NCBI GenBank assembly: GCA_000727475.1
Contig: KL647291.1
Location: forward strand, 320,457 to 384,456
Source of the DNA: Sarcocystis neurona
Taxonomy: Eukaryota; Apicomplexa; Conoidasida; Eucoccidiorida; Sarcocystidae
Length of the DNA: 64,000 nt
Direction: 5' to 3'
Shown: positions 44,913 to 54,923 of the stretch, piece after piece
How positions within the stretch are numbered: position 1 is the stretch's first letter
Layout: every line of letters begins with the position of its first letter
Made by a program: the position numbers and the translations under genes
The notes under the pieces: model-generated
What the model was told of the DNA's origin: nothing
What the model saw: the letters and a program-made list of their open reading frames with translations, nothing else
The model's database searches: none

Positions 44913-44966
44913 CTTCACTTGTGTGCGTTGCCGTTTTTCTTGGAGAGCTTGAATTTTCTCTTGGTG
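44913..44966 (-). CDS. ODAD3-like gene, exon 10: coiled coil
   Basis: An 18-codon exon between TTTTTGTGTGTGTTAG and GTGAAG|GTACTT, phase 0 at both ends. It reads HQEKIQALQEKRQRTQVK and continues exon 9's VALAKE, giving the E-x-x-I-x-x-L-x-E-x-K heptads found after the ATG motif in the family. It is too short to appear as an ordinary open frame. Confidence 0.75.
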
Positions 44967-45205
44967 CTAACACACACAAAAAGGCAATCTTCTTGTGGCA
45001 AATTAGTCAGACGTGCAAGCGAACGATTCACAACGTCATGCACTGAATGGCCAACGTCGGTGTCAGGTGGGAAGAAAATCTGTGCAAAGATAGAAGTCAT
45101 GCCACCAGAAGGAGACTGGCAAGACTGAATGAGGCCGTCGCACTATTCCCGCGTTCTATGAAAACCTCGTGCTCTACAATGTCCCGGCAGAAGACTCGCG
45201 CTCAC

Positions 45206-45390
45206 CTCTTTCGCGAGAGCAACTAGATTGTCTCGCGTTTCTCCCTGCATCAAATACTTTTGAATGACTTCGTTAACATCGGAAACACCTGTTGCTTCTT
45301 TTATTCGCCGGAACACGTTTTCGTAATCTTCAAGCGTCGGCTCGTCAGCGCCCTCCACACCATTTGAGTTGGATTCTTGTGCCTTGGCTC
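45206..45390 (-). CDS. ODAD3-like gene, exon 9: diagnostic ATG-motif helix
   Basis: The acceptor ACTTTGCCAG and donor AAAGAG|GTGAGC bound 185 bases. The frame reads EDYENVFRRIKEATGVSDVN, then EVIQKYLMQGETRDNLVAL. An F-x-x-I/V-K/R-x-ATG-x-x-D/E helix, followed by a hydrophobic helix and a Q-x-E/D-T turn, is the hallmark of the outer-dynein-arm docking family (CCDC151/ODAD3, CCDC63/CCDC114). This is the strongest single piece of evidence for the gene's identity. Confidence 0.8.
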
Positions 45391-45996
45391 CTGGCAAAGT
45401 ACATGTATGCTGAGGATTTTCACGGGAGATGGAACTGCAAATTCTGTGTGGTGTCACCCGGTATACACTTGTTACCAGTGTGTCTGGGAAATATGGAATG
45501 AAGTACATCAAGTGACATCGCCGTGGATGTGCGCCCTTGCCTCTCTGTCCACCTAACATACTCTTCAATGAAGAGTGGCGTGCATGCACCAGAATAACGG
45601 GTGTTGATTCGTGCGTGCTGCTATGCCTCAAACGTCTTCAGCAGAATGCATGTACCATTGACCTTTTCTGAGGGAATGGGACCAACCTCATGCAAACTGA
45701 AAGCAGAACAGGCAAACGAAGCCGAAGAGCACAAGCGTGCTCTCTTCACTGTGGAGACTTCCGGGTGTTGGACAAATTGAAACAAGCGCCGGAGGACTTT
45801 AGTCAGAAAGGCCGAAGTGGCCAACTGCGGTGAAGATACAAGTGCGGCACTCCACGCTTAGTTATCGACCCAGTCTCTCTTTTACAGCCGTAGTACGGCA
45901 GCGGCTGCCACCGTCGCTAGGCCTTGCCGTAGTACACACTGTGGTCCTACGATCGACATCTTCACTGGCACGTATAAGATGTCACTTCATATTTAC

Positions 45997-46055
45997 CTTC
46001 TTGTCTTGTTTCCTCCTCGCATTGTTCTTTGAGAGGCGCCTCCTGCTCCGCCGAC
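45997..46055 (-). CDS. ODAD3-like gene, exon 8
   Basis: A 59-base exon between CGTGGTTGCAG and GAAG|GTAAAT. It begins with one base completing the codon from exon 7 and ends with one base completed by exon 9, so both junctions are in phase. It reads SAEQEAPLKEQCEEETRQ, a charged coiled-coil segment. Confidence 0.7.
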
Positions 46056-46641
46056 CTGCAACCACGTTGCAGGACTAGATATGCACCTGTCACCTCGACT
46101 AACAGAAACTTGTTTGTAGCAGCGGCTGCGTGGTTTAGGGTTTGGGGCGGACGGGACATGCGGTGTTGTAGCACGATAAAGTACCAATTACGAGATCGGA
46201 GTACACCTGCATTTGTAGGCTGTGCAAATTTTTTGTAGCCCATTTGTGCTCGGTGTTGCCGGCGGCCTTCTGGGGTACGTTGTACTTTTCTTCCGTAACT
46301 AGGGCTTCAGATGTCAACGAATACGCAGTACGAGATACACAGGTACATGTGTCTTATTCTTGTATGTATCCGTCTACTTTATGAGCCCAGTGTTCGAGTG
46401 AGCAAATGTCACAACAACGACTCTACAACAATCGACGTAGATGCCTGCCAGGATAAACTCGTGTACATGTGGGGGATCACGTGTGTCAGCTGGGGTACGT
46501 AGTGCTCTACGCTGAAAATGCGCATAAAGACGCACCGTCAAGTCCGAATCAGATCCATACCAATGTCATACGCAGTGCGTTACTAAAGTACTCTAAGTGG
46601 ATCCAGACATTATCGACGACACTTCTCCGTGAGAGGCTGAC

Positions 46642-46751
46642 TTTTGCTTGGCGCTGACACAGGCTTGAACAAGCGCGCGTTTCTCTTGTACTTCCGCCTC
46701 TCTGCTGGCTCTTTCCTTCTCTATCGTCTGCATCATCCTGTGAAGCTCCGC
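46642..46751 (-). CDS. ODAD3-like gene, exon 7: coiled coil
   Basis: Bounded by CCTTTGTCACAG and CAAAA|GTCAGC. It reads AELHRMMQTIEKERASREAE, then VQEKRALVQACVSAKQ, a continuous heptad pattern. The donor is only moderately good, but the exit phase matches exon 8 exactly. Confidence 0.7.
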
Positions 46752-46933
46752 CTGTGACAAAGGCGATGCACAGGCAGTCAAACCCCTATTATCTACCTTT
46801 CGTTGAGATGACAAGCTAGAGTGCCGGACGTATCAGAACCAAACGTAAATTACCTTCCGCTAGGTTTACGCTACTCGTGTTTTTCACAGGGTATCAGAAA
46901 TCTGTGAAGATGATCTCAACGTCCTTTACTCAC

Positions 46934-47005
46934 TTGGGCTAGCTCGCTGGCGTCTGTGGCATCGTGCGACAGACTGAGTAGCTCTTCGTATTCGCGATCC
47001 TTCTC
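46934..47005 (-). CDS. ODAD3-like gene, exon 6
   Basis: A 24-codon exon between GTGCAAATCCAG and GCCCAA|GTGAGT, a near-consensus donor. It reads EKDREYEELLSLSHDATDAS and then ELAQ. In the family a K-E-x-E-x-E-L-x-x-L segment follows the E-N-Q-L-type helix in the same way. Confidence 0.75.
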
Positions 47006-47272
47006 CTGGATTTGCACGGTGGAAGCAACACTCACTCCCGTATTTTGAGGAGTGACGACATTGTTGATTGTGTCACACTTGCTTGTAGACTCGTAGAGCA
47101 GGAGAAGGAGACCGTGGGAATCACAACAGTCGATTAGTGCTGCATTTGTAAATGACGTCTATGTATAGTGCAGAGAGCCAAGAGCAAACCGCAGCTGAAG
47201 GCACCCAGTTTCGCAAGCGTTGCCTCGGAGTGCTGGCGAAAAAACGTTTCAATAACAAAGATCGCGTCATAC

Positions 47273-47395
47273 CCGGAGTACTTTTTCTAGGGCCGCTAAA
47301 TGTTGATCGAGTCCAAGCCTCTCTTCCTTAAGACGTTTTAGAATTTGTTCAAACGTCGCCCGAATGGAGAGCGCTTCGTTATATTTTATTGTAGC
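47273..47395 (-). CDS. ODAD3-like gene, exon 5: I-R-x-T-x-x-Q-I motif
   Basis: 41 codons between GGGCACAG and CTCCGG|GTATGA, phase 0. It reads ATIKYNEALSIRATFEQILK and then LKEERLGLDQHLAALEKVLR (in two pieces). CCDC151/ODAD3 proteins carry a very similar stretch: a helix with N/C-E-A-x-x-I-R-x-T-Y/F-x-Q-I, then L-x-E-E-x-x-x-x-x-x-x-L. This motif separates ODAD3 from the related CCDC63/CCDC114 proteins and favours an ODAD3 call. Confidence 0.8.
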
Positions 47396-47620
47396 CTGTG
47401 CCCATAGTCGGATCATCACAAGTTCACCGGATATACGGAGAAACCTGTGTCTCAGAATATACGCATTAATCCGTGCCTCAGCTTCTCTCCGTGTAGGTAC
47501 AATCGACAACCCGCGAACCCTTCGGTCAACAGGTGAGCGTCCTAGATTCATCTGATAGTAAGTTGTCAAAGCGACGCATACGGTGCAAACGAACCACCTA
47601 TATGCATAATCGGTAATCAC

Positions 47621-47706
47621 CTGGTCAAGCCTATTCTCGATTATCCGGATGTGTCTAAGCTCAGGAGAAGCGTCGGTACTCGGGCGCTCTGCAGCTAGTT
47701 CTAACT
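47621..47706 (-). CDS. ODAD3-like gene, exon 4: I-x-x-L-E-N-x-L-D helix
   Basis: 86 bases between GGCCAAACTCAG and GACCAG|GTGATT. It reads ELAAERPSTDASPEL, then RHIRIIENRLDQ. A helix of the form I-R-x-L/I-E-N-R-L-D/E precedes the exon-5 motif throughout the docking-complex family. Joining exon 3 requires that exon's GC donor, which gives KLKELELAAE in frame. Confidence 0.8.
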
Positions 47707-47900
47707 CTGAGTTTGGCCGTACACATTTACGTGCAAGACAACAAAGAACACACTTAACCAGCAACTTCACAAACGTCCTGCCTACAGTGGGGCTTGCACT
47801 GCGAGTGAACTAGGAAAGGGGAACACGAGAAGACTAAATTGCAGAAGTAGAAGAGAACGTTGTGCTTCCGTTACTTCGCTCTAGCGGAACCTCAACTTGC

Positions 47901-48027
47901 CTTTTAACTTATCTTGAAGCTGCGCTAGCGTCTGTTTGTGCCGCACGTTTGTGTTCTTCATCTGATCGAGCTGGAGCCTTTGCCTCGAGACTTCTTCCAT
48001 CTGCAGGCAGAGCTCGCTCCACAAACT
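47901..48027 (-). CDS. ODAD3-like gene, exon 3, with GC-type donor
   Basis: The acceptor ATGTCTCCCGCAG enters in phase 0. The frame is a coiled coil: SLWSELCLQMEEVSRQRLQL, then DQMKNTNVRHKQTLAQLQDK. The end at TTAAAAG|GCAAGT is a classic GC-AG donor context and is the only end that joins exon 4 in phase with an uninterrupted heptad pattern. Confidence 0.75.
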
Positions 48028-48146
48028 CTGCGGGAGACATGCGGTGCAACGCGTTCGCCTGCACATCTGGATGACACTCGCTTGTGCGCAGCAGCGTCTA
48101 TCTGCCGTCCTCCCGAGACAAGGGTCTCCCAAAACTGCAACTGTAC

Positions 48147-48307
48147 CTTCCTTTGCATGTGTTCCGGCTCCGTTAGGATCTTGTTCTTCTTCATTTCCTT
48201 AAGCTGGTTGCGAATTTGCTGATTCTCCTCCTTAAGCTGTTTTAGCAGGCCCTTGTTGTGCCTTATCGCGTGTTGGGCAGCATCATACGTTGCCTTCCTT
48301 TCAGCGT
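48147..48307 (-). CDS. ODAD3-like gene, exon 2: N-terminal coiled coil
   Basis: Bounded by TTTCTTGGTCCAG and AGGAAG|GTACAG. It reads DAERKATYDAAQHAIRHNKG, then LLKQLKEENQQIRNQLKEMK. Docking-complex proteins start with a similar unit: D-R-x-A-Y/T, a helix, then L-x-x-E-N-x-x-L-x-x-x-L. The first codon is completed by the last base of exon 1. Confidence 0.8.
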
Positions 48308-49076
48308 CTGGACCAAGAAAAAGTGGAGACGGGCGGTACCAAGGTGCTCAAAGATTCTAGTTTGCTGCACTCGTGCGTCAGTGTACTCGTCGTGTTGATA
48401 TTATTTCGTCAGTGCCACGAATGCGCAGGAACTATAGTGAACCTTACAACAAAATGGGCATTTGAGTCTGTTTTCACTGTAGCCGTTCTCAGGTGTTCTC
48501 GACAGCGTGTATGCTTAAGTGCCGGAAGTCAACTACCGCCCGGAAGAGGCTTTCTTCTTTTGCTAGGCGTACTGCAAGGCTAAAATTCTTGAGCTGACTG
48601 GTAGAAGTTCAACAAGATTACTTCTTACTACAACGTTGAGCACAAGGGACATACTTTGAGCAGTTGCACACCATTTTGGCTGTTGCAGCGTGCGCGTGTG
48701 CACTTCACGAATGAGACGCGCCTTTCAAAGACTTCAACCTTCTGTGTGTGCAGGCGGCGGGCTGATTCTACGTAGGAACTGTTGTGCTGAAGATGCGCCG
48801 GTACGCAGGCCGCACGTTCGCGAGCTCCTCTATATTTGGAGTTGTTTCTCCACTCCTGCTAGGCACTCGTCAGCAGCTCGGTCGTTTGCATGGAGACGGC
48901 CGTTTACAAGAATCCGTAGAAAGTAGGCAGGTTTTACCTATTTTGAGTACGCTTAAAAAGAAAAGTAGAGCGCCCGTGACGTTTCTGGTCTAAAGTGGTA
49001 GTACTGTTTGACAGCGCGGGATGTTTCTCCAACAAATTTGGCGTGCACTTCAGTTTCGAGAAGGAAGAGTACATAC

Positions 49077-49140
49077 CCATAACTTGAAAGCGCCTGAGGA
49101 GTTCCTCATACTGTTCTTCAGGCGAAAGTGTTGGTAACAT
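49077..49140 (-). CDS. ODAD3/CCDC151 (ODA10)-like outer dynein arm docking protein, exon 1
   Basis: The ATG at 49140 begins MLPTLSPEEQYEELLRRFQV and ends at ATGG|GTATGT. Spliced to exon 2 it gives RRFQVMDAERKATY, like the R-x-F-x-V/L-M-x-x-D/E-R-K-A start of family members. Exons 1-13 encode about 410 residues, nearly all coiled coil, in the family's motif order. Known members attach outer dynein arms to axonemal doublets or help assemble them. In this parasite the only flagellated stage would be the microgamete, so male-gamete-specific expression is expected. ODAD3 is preferred over CCDC63/CCDC114 because of the exon-5 motif. Confidence 0.75.
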
Positions 49141-49410
49141 GTTTGCGGAAAATGTTTATTCCGTGCGTGTTGCTCGGCGGGCCTCGTTGCAACACCCATG
49201 TCCCTCGACTTCGCTTTCTAGGCGAGCCACCAAGCGCCGTGAGACTCCAAGGAAAAGATCAAGGTGCTGACTCTCCCAGCTAGAGAGGTGCATACCCTCT
49301 TCTGGCGCGTACGCATAAAGCGGCTACGGGAGGGAAAATCGTTTCACTGGTGCCGTGTGTAGGCTCAGGAAAAGGGAAGAGACTGACTCTTAAAGTGATT
49401 TGGTCCACAG
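49141..49410 (+). promoter_or_regulatory. Short divergent intergenic region, possible bidirectional promoter
   Basis: The ODAD3-like gene starts leftward at 49140. A plus-strand ATG at 49153 opens MFIPCVLLGGPRCN and stays open to a CAAG|GTGCTG donor near 49263. If both ATGs are used, the two genes share at most a dozen bases upstream of their starts and must overlap in their 5' untranslated parts. No promoter motif was identified; this is positional inference. Confidence 0.3.
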
Positions 49411-49572
49411 GTGATGTCCGAAGTATACAGTGGTGTGCGGAGGATTGTTTTTTCGACCACGGTGTGCGACGGCGGAATAGTTCAGTGGCACTTTCCCAGA
49501 TCGATTGAAGTAGAAAGAAAGTGTGAAGCGAAGGAGCGGAGCGAAGCCTCAGCCATATTACCTTCGTTTTCT
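49411..49572 (+). pseudogene. WD40-like exon interrupted by a one-base frameshift
   Basis: After the acceptor GATTTGGTCCACAG one frame reads GDVRSIQWCAEDCFF. A different frame then reads TTVCDGGIVQWHFPRS and on to AILPSFS at a TCT|GTGAGA donor. Together they have the spacing of one WD40 repeat: V-x-x-I-x-W, a turn, D-G-x-I-x-x-W. The switch falls at a run of six T at about 49449-49454. It may be a true lesion, a sequencing error in the homopolymer, or chance. If real, the repeat resembles those of flagellar WD proteins such as CFAP57. Only one unit is visible. Confidence 0.35.
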
Positions 49573-49920
49573 GTGAGAGACGATACCAATATACCGCATG
49601 CAGAGAATTGTTCGGGCTTTCCAACAGTGAGTGGCCTGGCTTTATGATCTGCAATTCTTTACCGTGAACTGAAGAGTGTTTTGCAAAGTAAAAACATGCG
49701 GTGTTTGGCGGCCCCACACAGGGGCTGTGTATCAGTATCGAAGAACCCGCTAGTCAGCATACAGGAGGGATTACAAGTATCAGTCCTGCGAGGAAGATAG
49801 CAATCTCGTCGCCTGGGCCAGCCTGATATGCAAGCGGACACTACGGCTCGTTGTCAACAGCTGCAAACACAGTCCGGCAGCCGTGTCAGAAAAGAAGTCA
49901 CTTTGCCATTGTTGTTACAG

Positions 49921-50050
49921 ATCCAACAATACCATAGACACTCCGATCAAGCTGCCCCAGAAGAAGTCCGTCTACCAAAGACCGGGAGCCGTCACTCTCT
50001 CCTGCAGTACTTTGGAAACGACATCAGTAGATCACGTGGACGCGGGTGAC
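49921..50050 (+). CDS. Candidate exon following the WD40-like exon
   Basis: The acceptor TTTGCCATTGTTGTTACAG is strong and enters in phase 0, matching the donor at 49572. It reads IQQYHRHSDQAAPEEVRLP, then KTGSRHSLLQYFGNDIS before a TGA. A GTAGAT near 50027 may be the true donor. Linked to the previous exon by phase only. Confidence 0.35.
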
Positions 50051-51690
50051 ACTTACTTTTGACTCATTGGTGTAGAGGGTCGTAGTGTCGTGAATGTGAG
50101 GGCTAGCGGGGAGGGCACTTTCTGTTCGTAAGACACGATGCTATGAGGCACGTGGGAGTCGACGATGACTTTGTTCGTACAGGTAGGACTTAGTACGGCT
50201 GAGACCGACGTGTCTGACCCTTCCTAGTCCTTCCACGGCTGTTTCGTGCTTGTGGGAAACGCAGGCAGCGAACCTCCTCGTTGCACGCCGTCCTGGCCAC
50301 ACTCGTGCGACTCTTCCCAGCCGGAAGCTAGTTCGCGGCATCATGGGAAAAATAAAGGAATTTTGCTCGCGCAGCTTCCTTACAGCTGGCGGACACAAAT
50401 TCTTCCACGCTCTTGCTGGAGCAGAACCACCCTGCAGAGAATGGACAGCGGTTCCTCGAGAACAAAGGCACTACACGTTCACTGGCACACACACACCGTC
50501 TCTGGACATTTTTCAAAAATATCGTCTCCGAGAATATTCGATTACGAAAAGAATTCGCCGGATGGAGGGAGCATTGTGTAGGGCCATCAACCACGCATAT
50601 ATCTGCCAGATATCCCCGCGACGATGATCTTTGACTCCGTGTGAAGCGAACGTGAAAAGGGGAGGCCACCTGCTGTTGCTATTCGACCCTTCTGCAGATT
50701 CAACTTTCTAGAGTGAGTACACGTTATCTGTACACGCTTCTGCTTGGTGCATCACAAATACCTATATCATACATGGCGACCTATAACGTTTACTGAAGTA
50801 AATCTCCACGGTTCCGATGGCATCAAACTTAAATATCCGCATCTCATCGACGCTGATCCATCCTAATTGGACAACTGAATAAATACTCCCAGTTTTGGGC
50901 CATGCAGGCTACCAATTCTCGGTGGCCGACTACAACTGTATGCTTCAGTTGTTGACTCTTTGCAACCTGAGACACCCAGCTCACAACACAGCTTTTCCAG
51001 CCAGTAGCGAAGCGAGTCACTCGCTTCGGACTTTGTCTGAGTTTGGAGTCTGTCAGTAATAGGGCGGGCCACAGCGCAATCAGTCTTCCGTGTTCCCACA
51101 AACTCTGACCCACCACCTAACCTTGCGGGTGCCGGTGTCGATTTTGCTCGTTCGTTCCTCTGGTGCACGCTGCACTACCTGCAGAGAAGAATGACACAGT
51201 AGAAGTAGTTCCGACATTCTGTCGAAAGCTGACCGTGTGCGATCGGTGTGGGACTACTGCTGGTGCTTGCGAATTTCAAGAATCTTGAACTACTTGTGAG
51301 TGCGTAACACACCCCTTGTTTCATCTGCCGCGGCAGGATGGTGCTGCCACAGACAACCGTGATGCACTGTAGTGCATCTCCCGAGAATACGAGGAATAAG
51401 ACCAGTGAAACTCCGTCAGACCACCCGCCGGAGGGGAAGTTAACAGAAGCACGTACTACCAGCGTAAGCTTCACTGGTGCACAAGAGACACGCGGAGGCT
51501 TGGTCAGATTCACTACGGCTTCTCGCGCCTGATCAGGCAAGCAGCTTCACAAGCGTTTATCATATATAAACGTATTTGTGGGCGCACACATTTTCTTCGC
51601 GTCGCACTGTGGCTGCCCTTGAAAAAGCTGCTCTACTGATTACCAACAACCTTGTATCCGCTTCTTGTGTTTCAGGCATTGTTTTTACCG
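50051..51690. other. Unresolved region with candidate exons on both strands
   Basis: Normal composition and no repeats. On the minus strand 51168-50950 reads PITDRLQTQTKSEASDSLR, then YWLEKLCCELGVSG, up to a CTCAG|GTTGCA donor. On the plus strand 51338-51530 reads PPEGKLTEARTTSVSFTGAQ. Between 50250 and 50650 both strands are open for 110-125 codons and neither has good splice sites. I could not build a gene. Confidence 0.35.
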
Positions 51691-51702
51691 TTCTGAGTAC
51701 AG

Positions 51703-51871
51703 ACACAGCCGTCTCTCAATGTTCCTAATTTCGGTGCACCGTCAGCACACGCAGAAACCCAGAGAGAGCAATTCAAACGACCCACTTCCAGAGTTTTGCT
51801 GCTCTCAACCCTCTCGACGACGCTCTCATTATTGTGCCTCTGTGGGCTGACTTCGTATCTCTACTTCAGTC
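51703..51871 (+). CDS. First recognised exon of a three-exon hypothetical protein, hydrophobic segment
   Basis: The donor CTTCAGTC|GTAAGT is strong. The frame upstream is open to a stop at 51694-51696. It reads VPNFGAPSAHAETQREQFKR and then a hydrophobic stretch, VLLLSTLSTTLSLLCLCGL, that would serve as a signal anchor or membrane segment. No Met lies in this frame, so an upstream exon must supply the start, or the 5' limit (set after GAGTACAG) is wrong. Confidence 0.5.
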
Positions 51872-52041
51872 GTAAGTCAAAATTCTACACTCGCACCAGT
51901 TGCATCAGGATGGCCGTGCCGCCTCCCTCTTCTCCCGGCGAGCATACTTCGTCGCGGGCATTTGACGCGTCACGGAAGTGTAGGGGCTTTCTCCCTTCCA
52001 TTGTGGTACTCTGACTTCTGCTCTGGTGTACGTCCTACCAG

Positions 52042-52824
52042 CGAATTTACGAACAGCGTCCCCTCCTCCCCCCTTATGTAGTGAGTTGGACTCTAGGAAA
52101 GAGGCCCAACTCGATGCGACCTGGACGAGGCCTTCGAGTTCAACTGTCGGTGAGGACCAAAGTCCTTTGAACCTGAATGTCACTGAGAAGAATGCAGGTG
52201 AAAAGGAGGACCTCTTCCCTCCCATCTCGTTAATCAGCCCGTTTGTGCCCATATGGGGTCTACAAGATATACCTCTCCTAGGCGTACAAAATATGGGGAC
52301 ACTAACGCTGAAATGGAATGACTTAGACACAGGTGGCCCTACGGAAATGGTATTTCACGTAGACAGCATCACTCGTACGCATTCGGACATCAGAGCGGGA
52401 GCTGCTCCCACAAGCCCTGTGAAAAAGACGACTTTACTTCTTTCGAGCGGGCATAAGTTTGTTGTCAAGAACGACCGCGCTGAACTGTACGACCCTGCGG
52501 GACGACTCATTCACTCCATGTTTCGCACCGGCGAGTCCAACGACACGCTTCAGCCATCAACTCTGGATGAACTCACCACCAGCAGCAGTAACGCGACAAT
52601 CAATGCCGATAGCGCCAGACCAGGGAACACTTCAAGTCAGCTGTTCCTGCGCAGGAGACGGCTCGCACTCATCGGTGACGGTTTGCGTGGTGGAATAAAA
52701 AAGCCAAAGAAACCAAAAGGCTTTGCCCCCGCTATGTTGCCCAATGGCCCCCCAGCAAAAGGCGGAGGCCCTCCTACGAGCTTTATGGACGCCTACTGCC
52801 GTTACGGCTGCGGGGGAATGTCAG
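52042..52824 (+). CDS. Main exon of the hypothetical protein
   Basis: The acceptor CCTACCAG enters in the phase left by the exon above, and ATGTCAG|GTGTGT leaves in the phase of the next. The 260 codons include a compact beta-like part (MGTLTLKWNDLDTGGPTEMV, then KTTLLLSSGHKFVVKNDRAE and LYDPAGRLIHSMF) and a basic, Pro-rich tail (GIKKPKKPKGFAPAMLPNG). I recognise no family. With the hydrophobic segment before it, a membrane-anchored or secreted protein is likely. Confidence 0.7.
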
Positions 52825-53276
52825 GTGTGTCATGAAGTGGACGCGCCGAAATTTTAAGTGCTGTCGTCCGTAGGTGGGAGTACCAAACAGATCCTGCACA
52901 TTTAGTGATTCGATATCTGTGAGCGTAACGGATGTGTGTGTGAGGTCTGATGTTCCTTAGCAATCAATGAGTTACCGAGTGTAGCTTCACTGCGAAAGCA
53001 GCGGTGCCGAAGTTGGAAGCACACTTCGCACAATCCTAATGGCTTTGCATTGTCCTTGTTAGCTAATGCACATCGATGAGATCTTCAGCTTTCTGTGTTA
53101 GCCTTGTTGTGAGAGCAGTCCTTTTATGCTTTTGCCCTTGACAACTGAGTTAAAGCATTACAGGTGGATTATGGTCTGCCTGTTGTAAACTGTAGTCATC
53201 TTCACTTGAATAGTACGTGAGTCTCGCTTGCTCGCTGAAATTGTGTGCTACTTCCTGTATATGCCCACTGTTGCAG

Positions 53277-53536
53277 TCACCTTCCCGTATTACTATCGGC
53301 CCTTCTTCGGGTATGGATTTCCCCTCGTGGGCACTGAGGCCATGTTCCCGCAGGGTTATGGTGGCTATGCAGCTGCACCTTTGTTGGCATCTCAAGGTGG
53401 ATCGCCGGCTATTACAGGGGCTGGTGGTCCGGTAATTGCTGGCGGCTTGCCGGGTGGCTCTCTCACTCCCGGTGTAGGAGCTGCAAATGTCCTTGGGGGT
53501 GTCCAACCGGTCTCTCTCGCGTTGCCAGGAATTTAA
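53277..53536 (+). CDS. Terminal exon of the hypothetical protein, Gly/Pro/Tyr-rich
   Basis: The acceptor CTTCCTGTATATGCCCACTGTTGCAG enters in phase, and TAA ends the frame. It reads VTFPYYYRPFFGYGFPLVG, then GYGGYAAAPLLASQGG and several G-G-x-P/V turns, ending SLALPGI. Tyr- and Gly-rich tails occur in coccidian wall-forming proteins, where tyrosines are cross-linked, but this tail is short and the link is speculative. Confidence 0.7.
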
Positions 53537-53539
53537 GCG

Positions 53540-54920
53540 AGAACACTGACAATCAACTTCTGCACATTGTAATGTAAATTTCATTATGCACATCTGCCAC
53601 ATCCTTCCAAACGTTAACGGTACTGTCCGTCTGCACGTATCTCGAACTCAACTCTTTGCACGCTCACAGGAACCCCACAAAGCATTTAGAGGGGTGTCTT
53701 TTAATTTGGTCAATGCTATCAATGTGTGCTGTGTGACAGCCTAATCAATCAAAAACAACGTGAAAAGAACAACATTTGGGGTCTGGAATGCACAGTACGT
53801 TACACCTGGATTTGTAAAGCGGACAGACGCATAGTTTGATTTGTGTGATTTTACTGAGCAAAACTGTTGGCTATACCCTACCTGCGTTATAGCAGTGACT
53901 CTCCAGCTTTGTGCAGGTCATACGTAAGTGGGATTGCAGTCTTATCGGTGCTGTTAGACGACAGTGGCGTCCACGTGCCTCGTGTGTTGCAAGTCAATGT
54001 ATGCAGCAGAGACTCTGGAAGAATATTCGGGCGTGCTCCTTACTTGAAGGTTTTAATTGATTCTGTGATTAACAAACACTGAGGGCACAGCAAGTGAAGG
54101 CCCTGAACCTGCTTGCGAGACACTTGAGATGCACTTAACAAGGAGTCACAACGGATTTTCGTACGACAAAATTCTTCAGGAACATTCTGTTTAGCACCGA
54201 ATACGACTGCTCGAGCAGATCACCTTCCACAAGAAGGTACCGAGTCAAACGTTCCACACGGAGCAGAGCCATTCCTGATTATAGCAGGCTAGTTCAGGCC
54301 GCCTTACACCTGTGGACTGGCAGCCCCCTAATCGCGAAGTGTGCAACGGTGCCCTTTCTTCTACATGGGCAAACCGATATCTGCTCTGCGGCGGAATCCG
54401 GGAGTAAGCAAGAAGAAGGAATACATTCGGTATATTTGACCAGCTAGTCAGTCCCGTTTCCCCAAAGAATTCGACACAACGTCGTTCGTGCGCACTTCCA
54501 CATGTACGGGCAAATCTTCGCAACTGCACAACGACAGAACTCTGCGATTTAAACGTGGTTACGAGTATCGGAGGCCGTTTCAGGTTGGGTGCACTGGCAC
54601 ACACAGGTACGCCCTCAAAAAGCGGACGAGAAGCAGGACGCAGCTGGTGAAAACAGGTTGGACACTGTACGGTTATATGAAGTCAATCGGTAAAGTGCGC
54701 CTTTTCCTGTAGTCATTGCTAGAAGGTTTTCTACGAGTTATCTGGATGTTCCTCATGTTCACAGTACAGGCGTAGCTGTGCCCTGAAGCGTAGCCTTCTG
54801 CGCAGCGCCGCTGCAGCCCTGTATTTTTTGTTCTTTTGAAAAGAGGCTTATTGCTGCCCAGTTGTTTTGAACGGAGAGAAAAAGCTCTAGGCGAGTCGTT
54901 CAGATTAGTGGTTCGTTGGC
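53540..54920. other. No supported gene; weak candidates only
   Basis: Frames here are at most 120 codons. A plus-strand piece at 53900-54070 (GIAVLSVLLDDSGVHVPRV, then LQVNVCSRDSGRIF) is protein-like. The minus-strand frame 54604-54245 has no good splice sites. I see no repeat or RNA gene. Confidence 0.35.
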
Positions 54921-54923
54921 TAG

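Noticed and set aside
46126..46150. Telomere-like ggtttagggtttggggcg
   Set aside because: Only one TTTAGGG unit and a partial neighbour are present, in a gene-bearing interval; this is too little for an interstitial telomere array.
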